A DNA stretch of 64,000 nucleotides from Thermicanus aegyptius DSM 12793 (GCF_000510645.1 NZ_KI783301.1:996704-1060703); one strand, 5' to 3'. Shown: positions 25,039-33,891, counted from the stretch's first letter. Notes: generated by a model from the sequence alone, not told the origin. A program made the numbers and translations.

Positions 25039-26172
25039 ATGTTCCGATTAGGGATCATGACAGGCGTCCTGCTTATGCTGTTTGCCTTAAAAGAGGGAAG
25101 GGTTTCCATTTTTCTCTTGGGTTTAAGTTTAGTGTTTTCTTTTCTCGTGCTCCTGCTGGTAAAACAAATCGGATGGGCAGAGGGGGGCCTTCTTCCGGTG
25201 GAATCGAAAAAAATCCGTATATTGAAGCGGGAATGGCGGAAATCGGAAGAACTTATTCTCATGGCCAAGGATTGGATCGACCGATTCGCAGAGCGCTTTA
25301 CTCGGATGGTGAAAAGCCCTGTTCTCCTCACCCCTGCAGGTGAATGGTTTGAATGGGAGGTGCCTGGAGAAGAAGGGGAGGATCACCTTCTCGACTTACA
25401 TCTCTTGCTGGAGGATAAGGGAATCCACCTCTCCCTTCCTTTATTAAGGGTGCTGATAAACCGGCGGATCTTGGAAACTCGGTGGGCTCGCATCGAACTC
25501 ATATGGAATAGCTACGGAATAACCCCTCCCACGATCGATCAAGTGATGGCGATGGCGATGGAACGGGGCAGGGTGGACGTAAGGGAGGAATTATGGACTC
25601 CCTATACCCTCTTTTATACGTTGAAAAGGAAGTATAAAGAGAAAGAATTGCGCCGATATTTCCTGGGATGGAAAGAAGATCCTCTGGCGGCGGTGGCGAA
25701 AAAAATGAATGAAATGGAGGAGAAGGAGGAACGAAAGCGGAGAATGAGCCGCTTAGAGCTCTTCTTATCCGGCAAGGAAGGGGGCTTTCACCTTGATCGG
25801 TTTGACCAGCAGGGAGACCCTCTCCTCTTCTCCCATGAAGTGGAGGCATTACTGCTCCAGATGGGGTACCGTAAAATTCCGACGGAGGAAGAGAAGGGAT
25901 TCTGTGTAGAACGAAGCGGGGTACGCTACTTGGTGCTTCCTCTATGGTGTCCGGAAGGGGGGCGGGTGAACCGGGATGGGATTCTGGAGGCGCATGCCCT
26001 CCGTTCCATGGCGAAAGCCCATACCACGATGGTGGTCACCAATCGTGGTTTTGTCCCTGCCGCATCCTCCCTTGCTTCACGGTTAGGGGTGATTCTGGTA
26101 GACCGAGAACGACTGCAAGACTGGCTATATCGCAATCAGGAGTGGGAGGGACTCCCCTCACCGCCGGGGTAA
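25039..26172 (+). CDS. Membrane-anchored protein with degenerate Mrr-like nuclease-fold domain
   Basis: The 377-residue protein has two adjacent N-terminal membrane segments (about residues 3-42), then a charged, mostly helical middle. Its C-terminal domain (about 265-370) follows the Mrr/restriction endonuclease-like order: EVEALLLQMGYRKI, then a strand LVLPLW, then TTMVVTNRGFVPAASSLASRLGVILVDRERLQDWL. Active Mrr domains have GxD and QxK catalytic residues; the positions here read GFCVERSGVR and LPLWC, so neither is conserved and nuclease activity is doubtful. It is followed 67 nt later by another membrane-anchored protein gene. The function is unknown; the fold assignment is by pattern only. 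Confidence 0.55.
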   Translation: MFRLGIMTGVLLMLFALKEGRVSIFLLGLSLVFSFLVLLLVKQIGWAEGGLLPVESKKIRILKREWRKSEELILMAKDWIDRFAERFTRMVKSPVLLTPAGEWFEWEVPGEEGEDHLLDLHLLLEDKGIHLSLPLLRVLINRRILETRWARIELIWNSYGITPPTIDQVMAMAMERGRVDVREELWTPYTLFYTLKRKYKEKELRRYFLGWKEDPLAAVAKKMNEMEEKEERKRRMSRLELFLSGKEGGFHLDRFDQQGDPLLFSHEVEALLLQMGYRKIPTEEEKGFCVERSGVRYLVLPLWCPEGGRVNRDGILEAHALRSMAKAHTTMVVTNRGFVPAASSLASRLGVILVDRERLQDWLYRNQEWEGLPSPPG

Positions 26173-26239
26173 GATCAAAGTCAACATATGTCATTCTCTT
26201 TCCCCTTTTCAAATAGAATAGCGGTGAGGGGGAGAGAAG

Positions 26240-28225
26240 ATGCCAAACAGGCTTATGGTAGGTTGTTTTTTTCTTTTCATCTTCTCCGGTTATGTGGTTT
26301 TTCAGTGGATGTCGAACGAGGCTTCCCCCATCTACGCCGTTTCCCGCTGGATTGTGGCGATGGAGACGGGGGATTATTCAACGGCGCGGGACTTAAGCCT
26401 GTGGAACGGCAGGAGTCCAACCCTGAAAGAGATGGAGACCCTATCCCGTTCGCTACAGGCGTATCCCGTATGGAAAGAAAAAATTTACCGTCAGCTTGAA
26501 AAAGAAGCCTACTTGCTTTCCAGAGGAGAGGAGGCTTACTTTCGTTGGTTTCAGGTGATTCGTCCCCCTTTCTCCCTGCAGATGAAGGTGAAAATTCCCG
26601 CCCTGTATCTTCAGGCGGAAGGAGAAGATTGGCAAAATACCCGTCTTACCTTTCTCTTGGAGTCCGGGGATTCCAGCCAAGAACTCCCCTCTTTCCCCAA
26701 CGGAAAAGTGTATGGCCCCTTACTTCCCGTTCAGCAACAGATCAAGATGGAAGAGAGGAGCAAATGGGGCCTCCTCTCCGAGATACGGCATCTTGGTTAT
26801 GAACAGATGTGGGGAGAGAACCTCCTCTCTCTCCTTCCGGTTACCCCTGTTTCTTCTTTTGTGGTGAAGACGGATCAAAAAGGGGCCGTTCTTTTTGTTG
26901 ACGGCAAAAAGGCGGGCCAGGTCAAGGGAGCTTTGGAGGTGGGTCCCCTTCCATATGAACCTCACCTTCTCGAATTGCGGAAGGAATATCCTTGGGGAAA
27001 GGTCCAAAGTTCCCCTCACCTGATTCGTCCCGGGGAAAAAGAGATCTTCCTTACCTTTGATCCCATCATCCGTTCCTTACGAGACATCCTGGGGAAGACG
27101 ATCAGAGATTATTTAGATGGCTGGATGAAAGCTGCCGGCGAAGGGAACCCGGCTTTCCTGAAAAGAACGGAAGAGGGTTTTCGCCACATCATAGGGGAGG
27201 AGATTGTGGCTGCAAAACCGAATCGGCTGGAAGGAGAATTTATCCAGATCATCCTTTATCCCGCCTCCATTACGTTGTCGGAAAGGGATGGAGGGGAGTA
27301 TGGGGCGACGGTGGCGGGGATGGAAGAATACGAAGAACCCCGCTGGGTTTCACCTGAAGGGAAACTGGTGAAAGCTCTTCCGGAACGGTCAGGTTGGAAC
27401 TACTTCCTTCGCTATACTCCAGCCACTGGGTGGCAAGTGGTAGATACCGCCCCCCTTTCCGAGGATGAGAAAAAACAATGGACCTCCGTGAATAGGGAAA
27501 AAGGAGATCTGCTCTTCTTCCACTCCCTTTCCTATCTTAACCTCGGTACCGATGCAGGTTATCCCCCTTTTGAGAGCTGGCAGGAAGGGATGATGGCGGG
27601 ATTTGATGTAGAATTTTTGGAACGCCTCGCATTACGAACTGGTATTCGCATAAAGCTAACGGATACAGCCTACCACCGCATCCTGGAAGAGATGAGGACA
27701 GGAGGAATGGATGGGGTGATTGCCGGGATTGAACGGAGCAGTTTAAAGGGGGAAAAGGAGTTTCTCGTCTCTCTGCCTTACCTCACGTTGGAGGAAAAAG
27801 CACTCATTTCCAATCCGGCCTTTAAGGACCCCGATGGGGAGAAAAAGGTGAAAAGCATCGGCTTGCTGGAAGATTCCCCCTCCATCCCTTTTGTAGAGAA
27901 ATGGGGGAAGGAGAAAAAAGGGAGAAGATGGGTAACCTACCCTTCCATAGAGGAGGGGATAAAAGGGCTCCAAGAGGGAAAGATTGATCTCCTCCTTACG
28001 GATCCGGACCTCCTTCTTCCGGAGGAAAAGGGCTATGGAGAGATCTATTCCTGGCAGGAGCTTCCGAAGAAAGAATATGTAATCCTACTTCGCCCAGGTT
28101 TGGAAGAGATCCTTAGTTTGCTCAATCAGGGGATTGAAGAGGTGAAGAGGGAAACTTCTACCAATTCGTTCCTTAAAATGAAGTATTTTCGGCCGCAATC
28201 TGTACCAACTTCTGTGGAAAAATGA
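26240..28225 (+). CDS. TcaA-like extracellular protein fused to a solute-binding (SBP_bac_3) domain
   Basis: The 661-residue protein has one N-terminal membrane anchor (residues 5-22) and is otherwise extracellular. Residues about 30-280 resemble the repeated TcaA/YvbJ modules: KVYGPLLPVQQQIKMEE and GAVLFVDGKKAGQVKG are the GPLLPG- and VFVNGK-type turns. An NTF2-like segment follows (about 280-410). From about residue 430, DAGYPPFESWQEGMMAGFDVEFLERLA and GGMDGVIAGI form a family 3 amino-acid-type binding protein. The N-terminal zinc ribbon of TcaA is absent. ABC permease genes are not adjacent, so the domain may sense rather than transport. Confidence 0.6.
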   Translation: MPNRLMVGCFFLFIFSGYVVFQWMSNEASPIYAVSRWIVAMETGDYSTARDLSLWNGRSPTLKEMETLSRSLQAYPVWKEKIYRQLEKEAYLLSRGEEAYFRWFQVIRPPFSLQMKVKIPALYLQAEGEDWQNTRLTFLLESGDSSQELPSFPNGKVYGPLLPVQQQIKMEERSKWGLLSEIRHLGYEQMWGENLLSLLPVTPVSSFVVKTDQKGAVLFVDGKKAGQVKGALEVGPLPYEPHLLELRKEYPWGKVQSSPHLIRPGEKEIFLTFDPIIRSLRDILGKTIRDYLDGWMKAAGEGNPAFLKRTEEGFRHIIGEEIVAAKPNRLEGEFIQIILYPASITLSERDGGEYGATVAGMEEYEEPRWVSPEGKLVKALPERSGWNYFLRYTPATGWQVVDTAPLSEDEKKQWTSVNREKGDLLFFHSLSYLNLGTDAGYPPFESWQEGMMAGFDVEFLERLALRTGIRIKLTDTAYHRILEEMRTGGMDGVIAGIERSSLKGEKEFLVSLPYLTLEEKALISNPAFKDPDGEKKVKSIGLLEDSPSIPFVEKWGKEKKGRRWVTYPSIEEGIKGLQEGKIDLLLTDPDLLLPEEKGYGEIYSWQELPKKEYVILLRPGLEEILSLLNQGIEEVKRETSTNSFLKMKYFRPQSVPTSVEK

Positions 28226-28267
28226 ATAGGTCTTTCGACCGGCTCAAGCGGCTAGCCTTCCTATTCA
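28223..28267 (+). terminator. Inverted repeat/terminator after the TcaA-like gene
   Basis: TGAATAGG (28223-28230) pairs with CCTATTCA (28260-28267), with an inner GGCT/AGCC stem. It overlaps the stop codon; the T run after it is weak. Confidence 0.5.
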
Positions 28268-28329
28268 CTTTATGATAAGATAAAAAATAGTAGATTGGAG
28301 ATGGCAGGTTCTGACTCGGAGGGATGAAG

Positions 28330-28626
28330 ATGTCGTCCTTTACTAATGTGGAGAATGAAAAAGCTCTGGCTTTGTTAAAGAAAGATGCGGAGAAGATTGA
28401 ACAGCTGATACGGGTTCAGATGGAGAACTTAACTATGCCCCAATGTCCGCTCTATGAAGAGGTTTTAGATACTCAGATGTTTGGATTATCCCGGGAGGTT
28501 GATTTTGCCGTCCGCCTAGGGCTCATTAGTAAAGAGACGGGGAAAGAGATTCTGGATCTAGTGGAACAGGAACTAACCCAGCTTTATGAGGCTTACGAGC
28601 AGATGAAGACGAAACAGAAAGGATAA
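28330..28626 (+). CDS. ylaN: YlaN family iron-responsive protein (DUF1507)
   Basis: The 98-residue protein contains [40 protein letters not shown] (quoted from two adjacent blocks), nearly identical to B. subtilis YlaN. YlaN binds ferrous iron and relieves Fur repression, and is needed under iron limitation. ATG 28330 lies 6 nt after GGAGGG; ATG 28324 abuts that site. In B. subtilis ylaN precedes ftsW; here ftsW is about 9 kb away on the other strand. Confidence 0.93.
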   Translation: MSSFTNVENEKALALLKKDAEKIEQLIRVQMENLTMPQCPLYEEVLDTQMFGLSREVDFAVRLGLISKETGKEILDLVEQELTQLYEAYEQMKTKQKG

Positions 28627-28661
28627 AGGTAGAACGGTTGGCGAACCTGACAGCGAGCGGA

Positions 28662-28686
28662 GGCACGCGGAAGTGTGCCTTTTTTG
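28662..28686 (+). terminator. Terminator of ylaN
   Basis: GGCAC (28662-28666) pairs with GTGCC (28675-28679), followed by a T run. Confidence 0.7.
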
Positions 28687-28914
28687 TGTCTCAATTTTAT
28701 CCGAAACATGCCTTCATTCAAAGAGCTTGAACAAAGCTTTTTTTTGCGAAAGGAGATCGGCACTCGCTCATTTAGCTCCTTCATTTTGTGATTCCTCAAG
28801 AGGAAATAAGCTTTTGGGGAAAATATACCTTATGGCTTCACTCCTGAAGAAGTTTTCAAGGTTGACCACTTGACTACTTCTTATATGGGGTGAAGTTTAT
28901 TTTTCTTATTTACT

Positions 28915-28958
28915 TTTCAGGTTTCTTTCATTTTTGTTTAATTGTTCTTTCTTAACAT
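28915..28958 (+). promoter_or_regulatory. Promoter with 11-bp-spaced repeats, site A (cytochrome b operon)
   Basis: TTTCAG (28915), TTTCAT (28926) and the weaker TTTAAT (28937) start exactly 11 bp apart. TTAACAT (28952-28958) follows 15 bp after the third repeat start and can serve as -10 (TAACAT). No -35 is present. This arrangement is that of OmpR/PhoB-family response-regulator sites that replace the -35 element. The same layout occurs at 31796-31839. The rest of the 373-bp gap after ylaN holds nothing else that I can identify. Confidence 0.6.
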
Positions 28959-28999
28959 GATAACTGTAAAGAAAATCTTCCATGAGGGGAGTGGTAATC

Positions 29000-30058
29000 A
29001 TGCGCAAGTTGGCCTCGTTTTTTATGGTTTTCGGGCTGGTATTCGGGATCTATGGAAGCGCTTTCGCCGATGTCGCTAACGAACTGGAAATTTATAAGGA
29101 CATTTCCGATTCTCCTGCCAAAGTAGAGATTACGAAACTGCAGGCATTAGGGATTATCCCTGTGATTGAAGGACAAGAAAATTTTGAGCCCACCGCGGAA
29201 TTGGACCGGCAAACCTTGGGTAACTGGTTGGCAAAAGCCGCGGGATTGAAAGGGCACACGGATCAACCCACTCCAGAAGAGTATGCCGCAGAAGCTGTTG
29301 AAAATGGTCTTATTGAGAGTGTAAACGGAGTTGCTACTTACAAAGATGTCGTCACAGGTCTTTTAAAAGTTATCGGTGTCAAAGAGATTACTGCTCCAGC
29401 TGAACAAGCGGTTGAGTTGGGAGCCATCGGAGAGCAATGGGATAAGCCGGTTGATCGTGGTATGAAAGCAAACCGTCAAGATGCCGCCATACTGTTCAAT
29501 CTTTTTTTAAAGTCCAAAGGCCCCGAGGGGAAGTCGATCCTTGATCTTCTCGGTGTTAAGGAAGGTCCGGTGGGAATCGTCGATGATGTTATTGAAGAAA
29601 TGGTAACCGTCGACGGTAAAAATACGAAAAATTTTTTTGTTACGATCAACGGTACGAAATACCCATTCTTCAATGAGGGAAAAATTGCTTTATTTAGATC
29701 TATTTTGGATGCTAAAGGGAATCAAGTCGTTCAATCCTATGTAAAAAAGATTGAAGAAAAAGGAAAACCGGCACAGGAGATGCTGATCTTTATTCAAGGT
29801 GATGGATCAGCTGCAGGCACTGCTGCAAAAGGATCGGCTACTGAAAAAGTTTCAAATTCATCTGATACTGAAACGACTTCTAACCAGTTAACGGGCTCTA
29901 CCGGTACCGAATCGGATCAAGCCGCAAGTACTGATACAGAAGCAGAGGGAGTAGGAGGGTCTGGCATTCCTCTTGGAACGTTCTGGACGATTGCAGTTCT
30001 CTTAATGATGGTGGTAGGTTTTTGGATTTATCTTAACGGGCACAAAAAAATGGCTTGA
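29000..30058 (+). CDS. Secreted, membrane-anchored SLH-like protein of the cytochrome b operon
   Basis: The 352-residue protein has a signal peptide (LASFFMVFGLVFGIYGSAFA), two S-layer-homology-like repeats (YKDISDSPAKVEITKLQALG, NFEPTAELDRQTLGNWLAKA; then YKDVVTGLLKVIGV), a globular part, a Ser/Thr/Gly-rich linker of about 55 residues, and a C-terminal membrane helix (FWTIAVLLMMVVGFWIYL). There is no CxxCH haem site, Rieske motif or cysteine cluster. ATG 29000 follows GGGGAGTGG. Its stop overlaps the ribosome site of the next gene, so the three genes 29000-31670 form one operon. I infer a wall-facing accessory subunit of the cytochrome b. Confidence 0.6.
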   Translation: MRKLASFFMVFGLVFGIYGSAFADVANELEIYKDISDSPAKVEITKLQALGIIPVIEGQENFEPTAELDRQTLGNWLAKAAGLKGHTDQPTPEEYAAEAVENGLIESVNGVATYKDVVTGLLKVIGVKEITAPAEQAVELGAIGEQWDKPVDRGMKANRQDAAILFNLFLKSKGPEGKSILDLLGVKEGPVGIVDDVIEEMVTVDGKNTKNFFVTINGTKYPFFNEGKIALFRSILDAKGNQVVQSYVKKIEEKGKPAQEMLIFIQGDGSAAGTAAKGSATEKVSNSSDTETTSNQLTGSTGTESDQAASTDTEAEGVGGSGIPLGTFWTIAVLLMMVVGFWIYLNGHKKMA

Positions 30059-30072
30059 AAGGGGGAGCGGTG

Positions 30073-30549
30073 ATGAGTAGAAAAATTATACCAATACTAT
30101 TCTTTTCCTTCCTATTCATCTTTTCGTTCTTCACTGCAGGAACCGTTACAGCACTTGCTCACGGAGGAGAAAAAACGGAATTTAATGCGTTAAACAACAT
30201 TAAGCAGTCCATTGTTGCTCTCGATCAACGTCAGCCGAACATGGGTGTGATTGACCAAAAACTCGGTGAAGTGATCGATAATGCAAATGAGGTTCGCGGT
30301 GTAGATCTGGAGAAGGTGAAAGAGGCCAGAGCTCTTGTTATGGGTGGAAAATATGAAGAGGCGAAGGCACTTCTCTTTGCAGCGATTGGTGAAGATCCGA
30401 ACGGTAATGATCCTAAACTAGGAAGCCCGTACTTAGGGTATAAAAAGGAATTTGAAGGCTCCATTCCGCTTTATCTGCTGCTTCTAAGCGGTGTCATTTT
30501 TGTCATCATTGGTGGACTGCTCATTAACCAATCAAAAAGGATGGTGTGA
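30073..30549 (+). CDS. Small exported, membrane-anchored protein of the cytochrome b operon
   Basis: The 158-residue protein has a signal peptide ending TVTALA before HGGEKTE, a helical middle (NNIKQSIVALDQRQPNMGVI, VDLEKVKEARALVMGGKYEE) and a C-terminal membrane helix (LYLLLLSGVIFVIIGGLLI). If cleaved after ALA, the mature protein begins with His, a potential metal ligand. It has no cysteine. I do not recognise the family. ATG 30073 follows AAAGGGGGAGC; the in-frame TTG 30055 lies before it. It is coupled to the cytochrome b gene by a TGATG overlap. Confidence 0.6.
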   Translation: MSRKIIPILFFSFLFIFSFFTAGTVTALAHGGEKTEFNALNNIKQSIVALDQRQPNMGVIDQKLGEVIDNANEVRGVDLEKVKEARALVMGGKYEEAKALLFAAIGEDPNGNDPKLGSPYLGYKKEFEGSIPLYLLLLSGVIFVIIGGLLINQSKRMV

Positions 30550-31670
30550 TGAAGATGAGCCAAACTGTAGTTCGTGGCCTCAAAAACAGTCCAGAAACGC
30601 AAAAAAAGAAACGAACGATCTATGAAATCCTTGATGAACGATATGGTTTTGAGGCGTTAAACTATGAGGTGCCTCCACATGCGAATACTGTACTCTTTAC
30701 CTTAGGCGGAATTACGCTTGCCAGTTTATTAGTGACACTTGCTTCCGGTTTCCTGCTGGGTTTTTGGTATTTGCCTTTCCCGGAAGAGGCCAATTTAAGT
30801 ATTCGCACCATTATGGAAAAAGCCTTTTTGGGATCCGTGATCCGGGGGATTCACTTTTGGGGGGCTCAAATTACCATAGCCGGTCTTGTGCTTCATATCT
30901 TGCGCGTACTCTTCTTTGGGTCATATAAACGTCCTAGAGAAGGGAATTGGATCGTCGGGGTGCTGTTGTTCGTAACGATGATTGGACTCTATTTCACCGG
31001 TACGGTTTTAAAGTATGACCAAGAGGGGTACGAAGCGTTGGCCCATGCGAAGGAAATTGCCGGTACCTTAGGTTTTGGAACGTTTTTCAATACGGAATAT
31101 GTACCTACCACCATTCGGATCTTTCTTACTCATGTAAGTATTTTACCGGTCATCCTATTGGTGCTCTTGTTCATTCACATCCTCCTGATTAAACGCTTGA
31201 AGATTTCTCCACTGCCATGGTCTAAAGCGGAGGCGAATGGTTCCAAAGAGGGTGGTACACAAGGGAAACCTCAGGTGAAACAGGGTCATAAGCGGCACTC
31301 CTTTTTCCACCATATTCGCGCATTGATCGGCTGGGGATATGTCGTTTTGGGAATTACTTTGATTTTAGGAATTATAGCACCTCCCGGCATCGGGCCATCT
31401 CCTCTCGATGGGATTGAAGTGACAAAGCCCGTTTGGCCCTTTCTATGGTTATATTCCGTTGAAGAATGGTTTGGGGTGAATGGGGCATGGATCGCTGGCG
31501 GTTTAACTGTGGCCGGATTATTGGCCATACCGTTTATTGACTATGCGAAGGAGCAGGCCTTTGGCAAGCGTAAATTTGTTCTAATTCTCTCCACGGTTGT
31601 TGTCCTTACTTTCTTAGTGCTGACCGTGTATGCCTATTTCTCAACGCCGGTCGTTCACTTAAATATGTAG
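30549..31670 (+). CDS. Cytochrome b of a Rieske-less bc-type complex
   Basis: The 373-residue protein has the four-helix cytochrome b/b6 core. Two bis-histidine pairs are visible: GIHFWGAQITIAGLVLH (His-x13-His) and LTHVSILPVILLVLLFIH (His-x14-His). GNWIVGVLLFVTMIGLYFTG is the helix C region. A further three or so membrane helices follow after a charged loop, and GPSPLDGIE lies between them. Such proteins oxidise or reduce quinol with haems bL and bH. The usual QcrA Rieske protein and cytochrome c subunit are absent; the partners are two single-pass exported proteins. ATG 30549 follows AAGGA. Confidence 0.8.
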   Translation: MKMSQTVVRGLKNSPETQKKKRTIYEILDERYGFEALNYEVPPHANTVLFTLGGITLASLLVTLASGFLLGFWYLPFPEEANLSIRTIMEKAFLGSVIRGIHFWGAQITIAGLVLHILRVLFFGSYKRPREGNWIVGVLLFVTMIGLYFTGTVLKYDQEGYEALAHAKEIAGTLGFGTFFNTEYVPTTIRIFLTHVSILPVILLVLLFIHILLIKRLKISPLPWSKAEANGSKEGGTQGKPQVKQGHKRHSFFHHIRALIGWGYVVLGITLILGIIAPPGIGPSPLDGIEVTKPVWPFLWLYSVEEWFGVNGAWIAGGLTVAGLLAIPFIDYAKEQAFGKRKFVLILSTVVVLTFLVLTVYAYFSTPVVHLNM

Positions 31671-31700
31671 CGAGTCGTTTATATGATATATTCTAGGCCA

Positions 31701-31749
31701 AAATCCCCTCTCTGGGTAGATGATAATCGTCTCGGTAGAGGGGATTTTT
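31701..31749 (+). terminator. Terminator of the cytochrome b operon
   Basis: AAATCCCCTCT (31701-31711) pairs with AGAGGGGATTT (31737-31747), followed by T residues. Confidence 0.85.
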
Positions 31750-31795
31750 CTTTTCCGCTAAACGGAGCTCATTCCCTTTTGAATTCTTACGATTT

Positions 31796-31839
31796 TTTCA
31801 TATTCATTTCAGTTTGCTTTCAGTTTCCATGGTTAACAT
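31796..31839 (+). promoter_or_regulatory. Promoter with 11-bp-spaced repeats, site B (YHS gene)
   Basis: TTTCAT (31796), TTTCAG (31807) and TTTCAG (31818) are spaced exactly 11 bp apart, and TTAACAT (31833-31839) begins 15 bp after the third. Spacing and sequence match site A at 28915-28958. It probably binds the same response regulator. Confidence 0.65.
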
Positions 31840-31884
31840 AACAGCAGGTAAAGTCGTTTTCAATAAAAACGAGGAGGATTTAAA

Positions 31885-32127
31885 ATGAGCCAAAAAGCGA
31901 AAGATCCGGTTTGCGGCATGGATGTGGAAGTGGAGGGAAATGAGTTACAGATCACTTATGGTGGGAACACGTATTATTTTTGCTCAAAGATCTGTATGGA
32001 GAAGTTTGAAAAGGAGCCTGGCTCCTATGTGAAATCCGGTCATGACTGCTGCGATAAACAGGACGGGCATCATGCTCATGGCGAGCATGGTAGCCACCAT
32101 CATCACCATAAAGGTCACTCGTGTTGA
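31885..32127 (+). CDS. YHS-domain metal-binding protein with His/Cys-rich tail
   Basis: The 80-residue protein starts with a YHS domain: DPVCGMDVEVEGNELQITYG then YYFCSKICMEKFEKEPGSY. The tail holds DCCDKQDGHHAHGEHGSHHH and ends GHSC. YHS domains occur in copper/heavy-metal ATPases and chaperones and bind metal through the two cysteine motifs. The tail adds about ten His and three Cys. A metal-chaperone or storage role is likely; the metal is unknown. RBS GAGGAGG. The promoter shares its repeats with the cytochrome b operon. Confidence 0.8.
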   Translation: MSQKAKDPVCGMDVEVEGNELQITYGGNTYYFCSKICMEKFEKEPGSYVKSGHDCCDKQDGHHAHGEHGSHHHHHKGHSC

Positions 32128-32199
32128 CGGAAAGTATAAAGCGACGTTAGGTTTAGAACGGAGATCTATTTCTTATCGGCACATAAAAAGGATTAAGAC

Positions 32200-32227
32200 A
32201 AAAAGGGGAGAAATCCCCCTTTTTTTT
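32200..32227 (+). terminator. Terminator of the YHS gene
   Basis: AAAAAGGGG pairs with CCCCTTTTT around a short AGAAAT loop, followed by more T. Confidence 0.8.
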
Positions 32228-32520
32228 GTGAACATCTTGTTTGAATCCACATCGGGACGGTTGGAGTAAACAAAGGATGGAATGTTAGAAAAACTGGATT
32301 GTGACCGCATTGTTTTGTTTATCAAATGGATGATGGACAAGGCTTGACTCCTATAATTAAAAAACTTCTTCTTGCATTACACCGATCTTCATGACAAAAT
32401 GACTATTGAGGAGACTTTTTTCGTTTACTTTTTCCATGGAGGAGAGGAGGAGAAAAAGAAAACGGTTTATTGTTTTTTATTTTATTACATACCTACACTT
32501 GAGGGATTTGAGGTGAAAAA
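32228..32520. other. Gap upstream of the chemoreceptor gene
   Basis: No gene is visible. AAAC, 15 nt, then ACCGATCT (ending near 32388) weakly resembles a sigma-D (flagellar) promoter, which would suit a chemoreceptor, but the -35 match is poor. Confidence 0.25.
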
Positions 32521-33816
32521 ATGAATTGGTCGATTACCCGAAAGGTATATCTCCTTATTTCAACGATGATGCTCCTGGTCATTATAGGGAGCGGTGTTGC
32601 GATTTATAACTTTATCAGCATATCTTCCCATGTATCGGAGCAAGTAAACATTCGCCAAGCGATCATGGTGCAGGTAATCGTTCTTATTTCAGAAGCGATT
32701 TTGGTTGGAGTGATCGGTTTTGTCATCCACCGCATTATTACTCTTCCCATAAAGAGAATGTCTTTTCATGTGAAGGAAGTTGCGTCGGGAAATTTGGCGG
32801 TTCAGCCGCTGGTGGCCAAAACCCATGACGAATTGGGGGATTTGACTCGCAATCTAAATAAGATGGTGGAAGATTTCAATGCATTGATTCTAGATATGCG
32901 GGGGACGGCGATCAAAGTCTCCGATGCCGCCCACGACCTTTCCACCAGCGCAGAGGAAAGCGCGAAGGCGGCGGAACAGATGGCCCAGGCGACCCAACAG
33001 GTGGCCCAGGGAGCAGAAACTCAGGAAAAGAGTGTTCAGGAGTCCATGGCAGAAATTGAAGAGGTTGCAAAGGGAATGGAAAATATTCGCCAAGCCAGCG
33101 ATGAGATGGCCCGTCTCTCCGAAGAAACCAAAAAAGTAGCCTTGGAAGGGAAAAAACATATCGAAGCGATTCGAGGGCAGATGAATCGAATCGATCAGAG
33201 TGTACAGCAGATCGCAGGTCGCATTCAGGGACTCGGCGAACGGTCCCAAGCGATCGGCCAGATCGTCTCGATCATTACCGACATCGCCAGCCAAACCAAC
33301 CTCCTTGCTTTAAATGCGGCCATCGAGGCGGCCAGAGCAGGTGAACATGGTCGTGGTTTTGCCGTGGTGGCGGAAGAGGTACGTAAACTGGCGGAACAAT
33401 CGGAGCAATCTGCCCGGGAGATTACCCAGCTGATCAGTCAAATTCAAGAGGAGACGGAAGCGGCGGTCCATTCGATGCAGGAGGGAACCACCGAGGTGAA
33501 GAATGGGGTATTGAAAGCGGAGGAAGTGGACAAATCTTTCAGTATCGTCCAATCTTCGGTGGATCAAGTGGCGAAGAACATCGTTGAAATCGCTGCCGTG
33601 ATTCATCAAGTGGCGTCCGGAAATCAGCATGTGGTTGAAGAGATGAATAAGGTAAGCCAAATCGCCATCCAGCTTGCCAGCAGTGCACAGGAAAGCTCCG
33701 CTGCCAGTGAGGAACAATTGGCCACCATGGAAGAGATTGCATCCTCGGCGGCCGCCTTAGCAAAAATGGCTGAAGAGGTCCAAAACTCGATCCGGCATTT
33801 TAAGCTGGAGGAGTAA
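32521..33816 (+). CDS. Methyl-accepting chemotaxis protein with minimal extracellular loop
   Basis: The 431-residue receptor has TM1 (about residues 9-30) and TM2 (about 48-70) separated by fewer than 20 residues ([15 protein letters not shown]), so there is no room for a periplasmic ligand domain. A HAMP domain follows ([20 protein letters not shown]), then the long signalling coiled coil with hairpin tip [27 protein letters not shown] read in two blocks ([38 protein letters not shown]). Signalling is to CheA/CheW. A membrane or redox state sensed through TM/HAMP is more likely than a soluble ligand. RBS GAGGTG. Confidence 0.9.
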   Translation: MNWSITRKVYLLISTMMLLVIIGSGVAIYNFISISSHVSEQVNIRQAIMVQVIVLISEAILVGVIGFVIHRIITLPIKRMSFHVKEVASGNLAVQPLVAKTHDELGDLTRNLNKMVEDFNALILDMRGTAIKVSDAAHDLSTSAEESAKAAEQMAQATQQVAQGAETQEKSVQESMAEIEEVAKGMENIRQASDEMARLSEETKKVALEGKKHIEAIRGQMNRIDQSVQQIAGRIQGLGERSQAIGQIVSIITDIASQTNLLALNAAIEAARAGEHGRGFAVVAEEVRKLAEQSEQSAREITQLISQIQEETEAAVHSMQEGTTEVKNGVLKAEEVDKSFSIVQSSVDQVAKNIVEIAAVIHQVASGNQHVVEEMNKVSQIAIQLASSAQESSAASEEQLATMEEIASSAAALAKMAEEVQNSIRHFKLEE

Positions 33817-33891
33817 TCCTTTACGGAATAGAAAATTGATGTTTTTAACGGACAAGTTAAAAGAGGAACCGTCCTTTGAATTCGTGAAATG

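Noticed and set aside
25039..26172. Active Mrr restriction endonuclease
   Set aside because: Catalytic Asp and Gln-x-Lys positions are not conserved and the protein is membrane anchored.
32360..32388. Sigma-D promoter for the chemoreceptor
   Set aside because: The -10 match is partial and the -35 poor; too weak to annotate as a feature.
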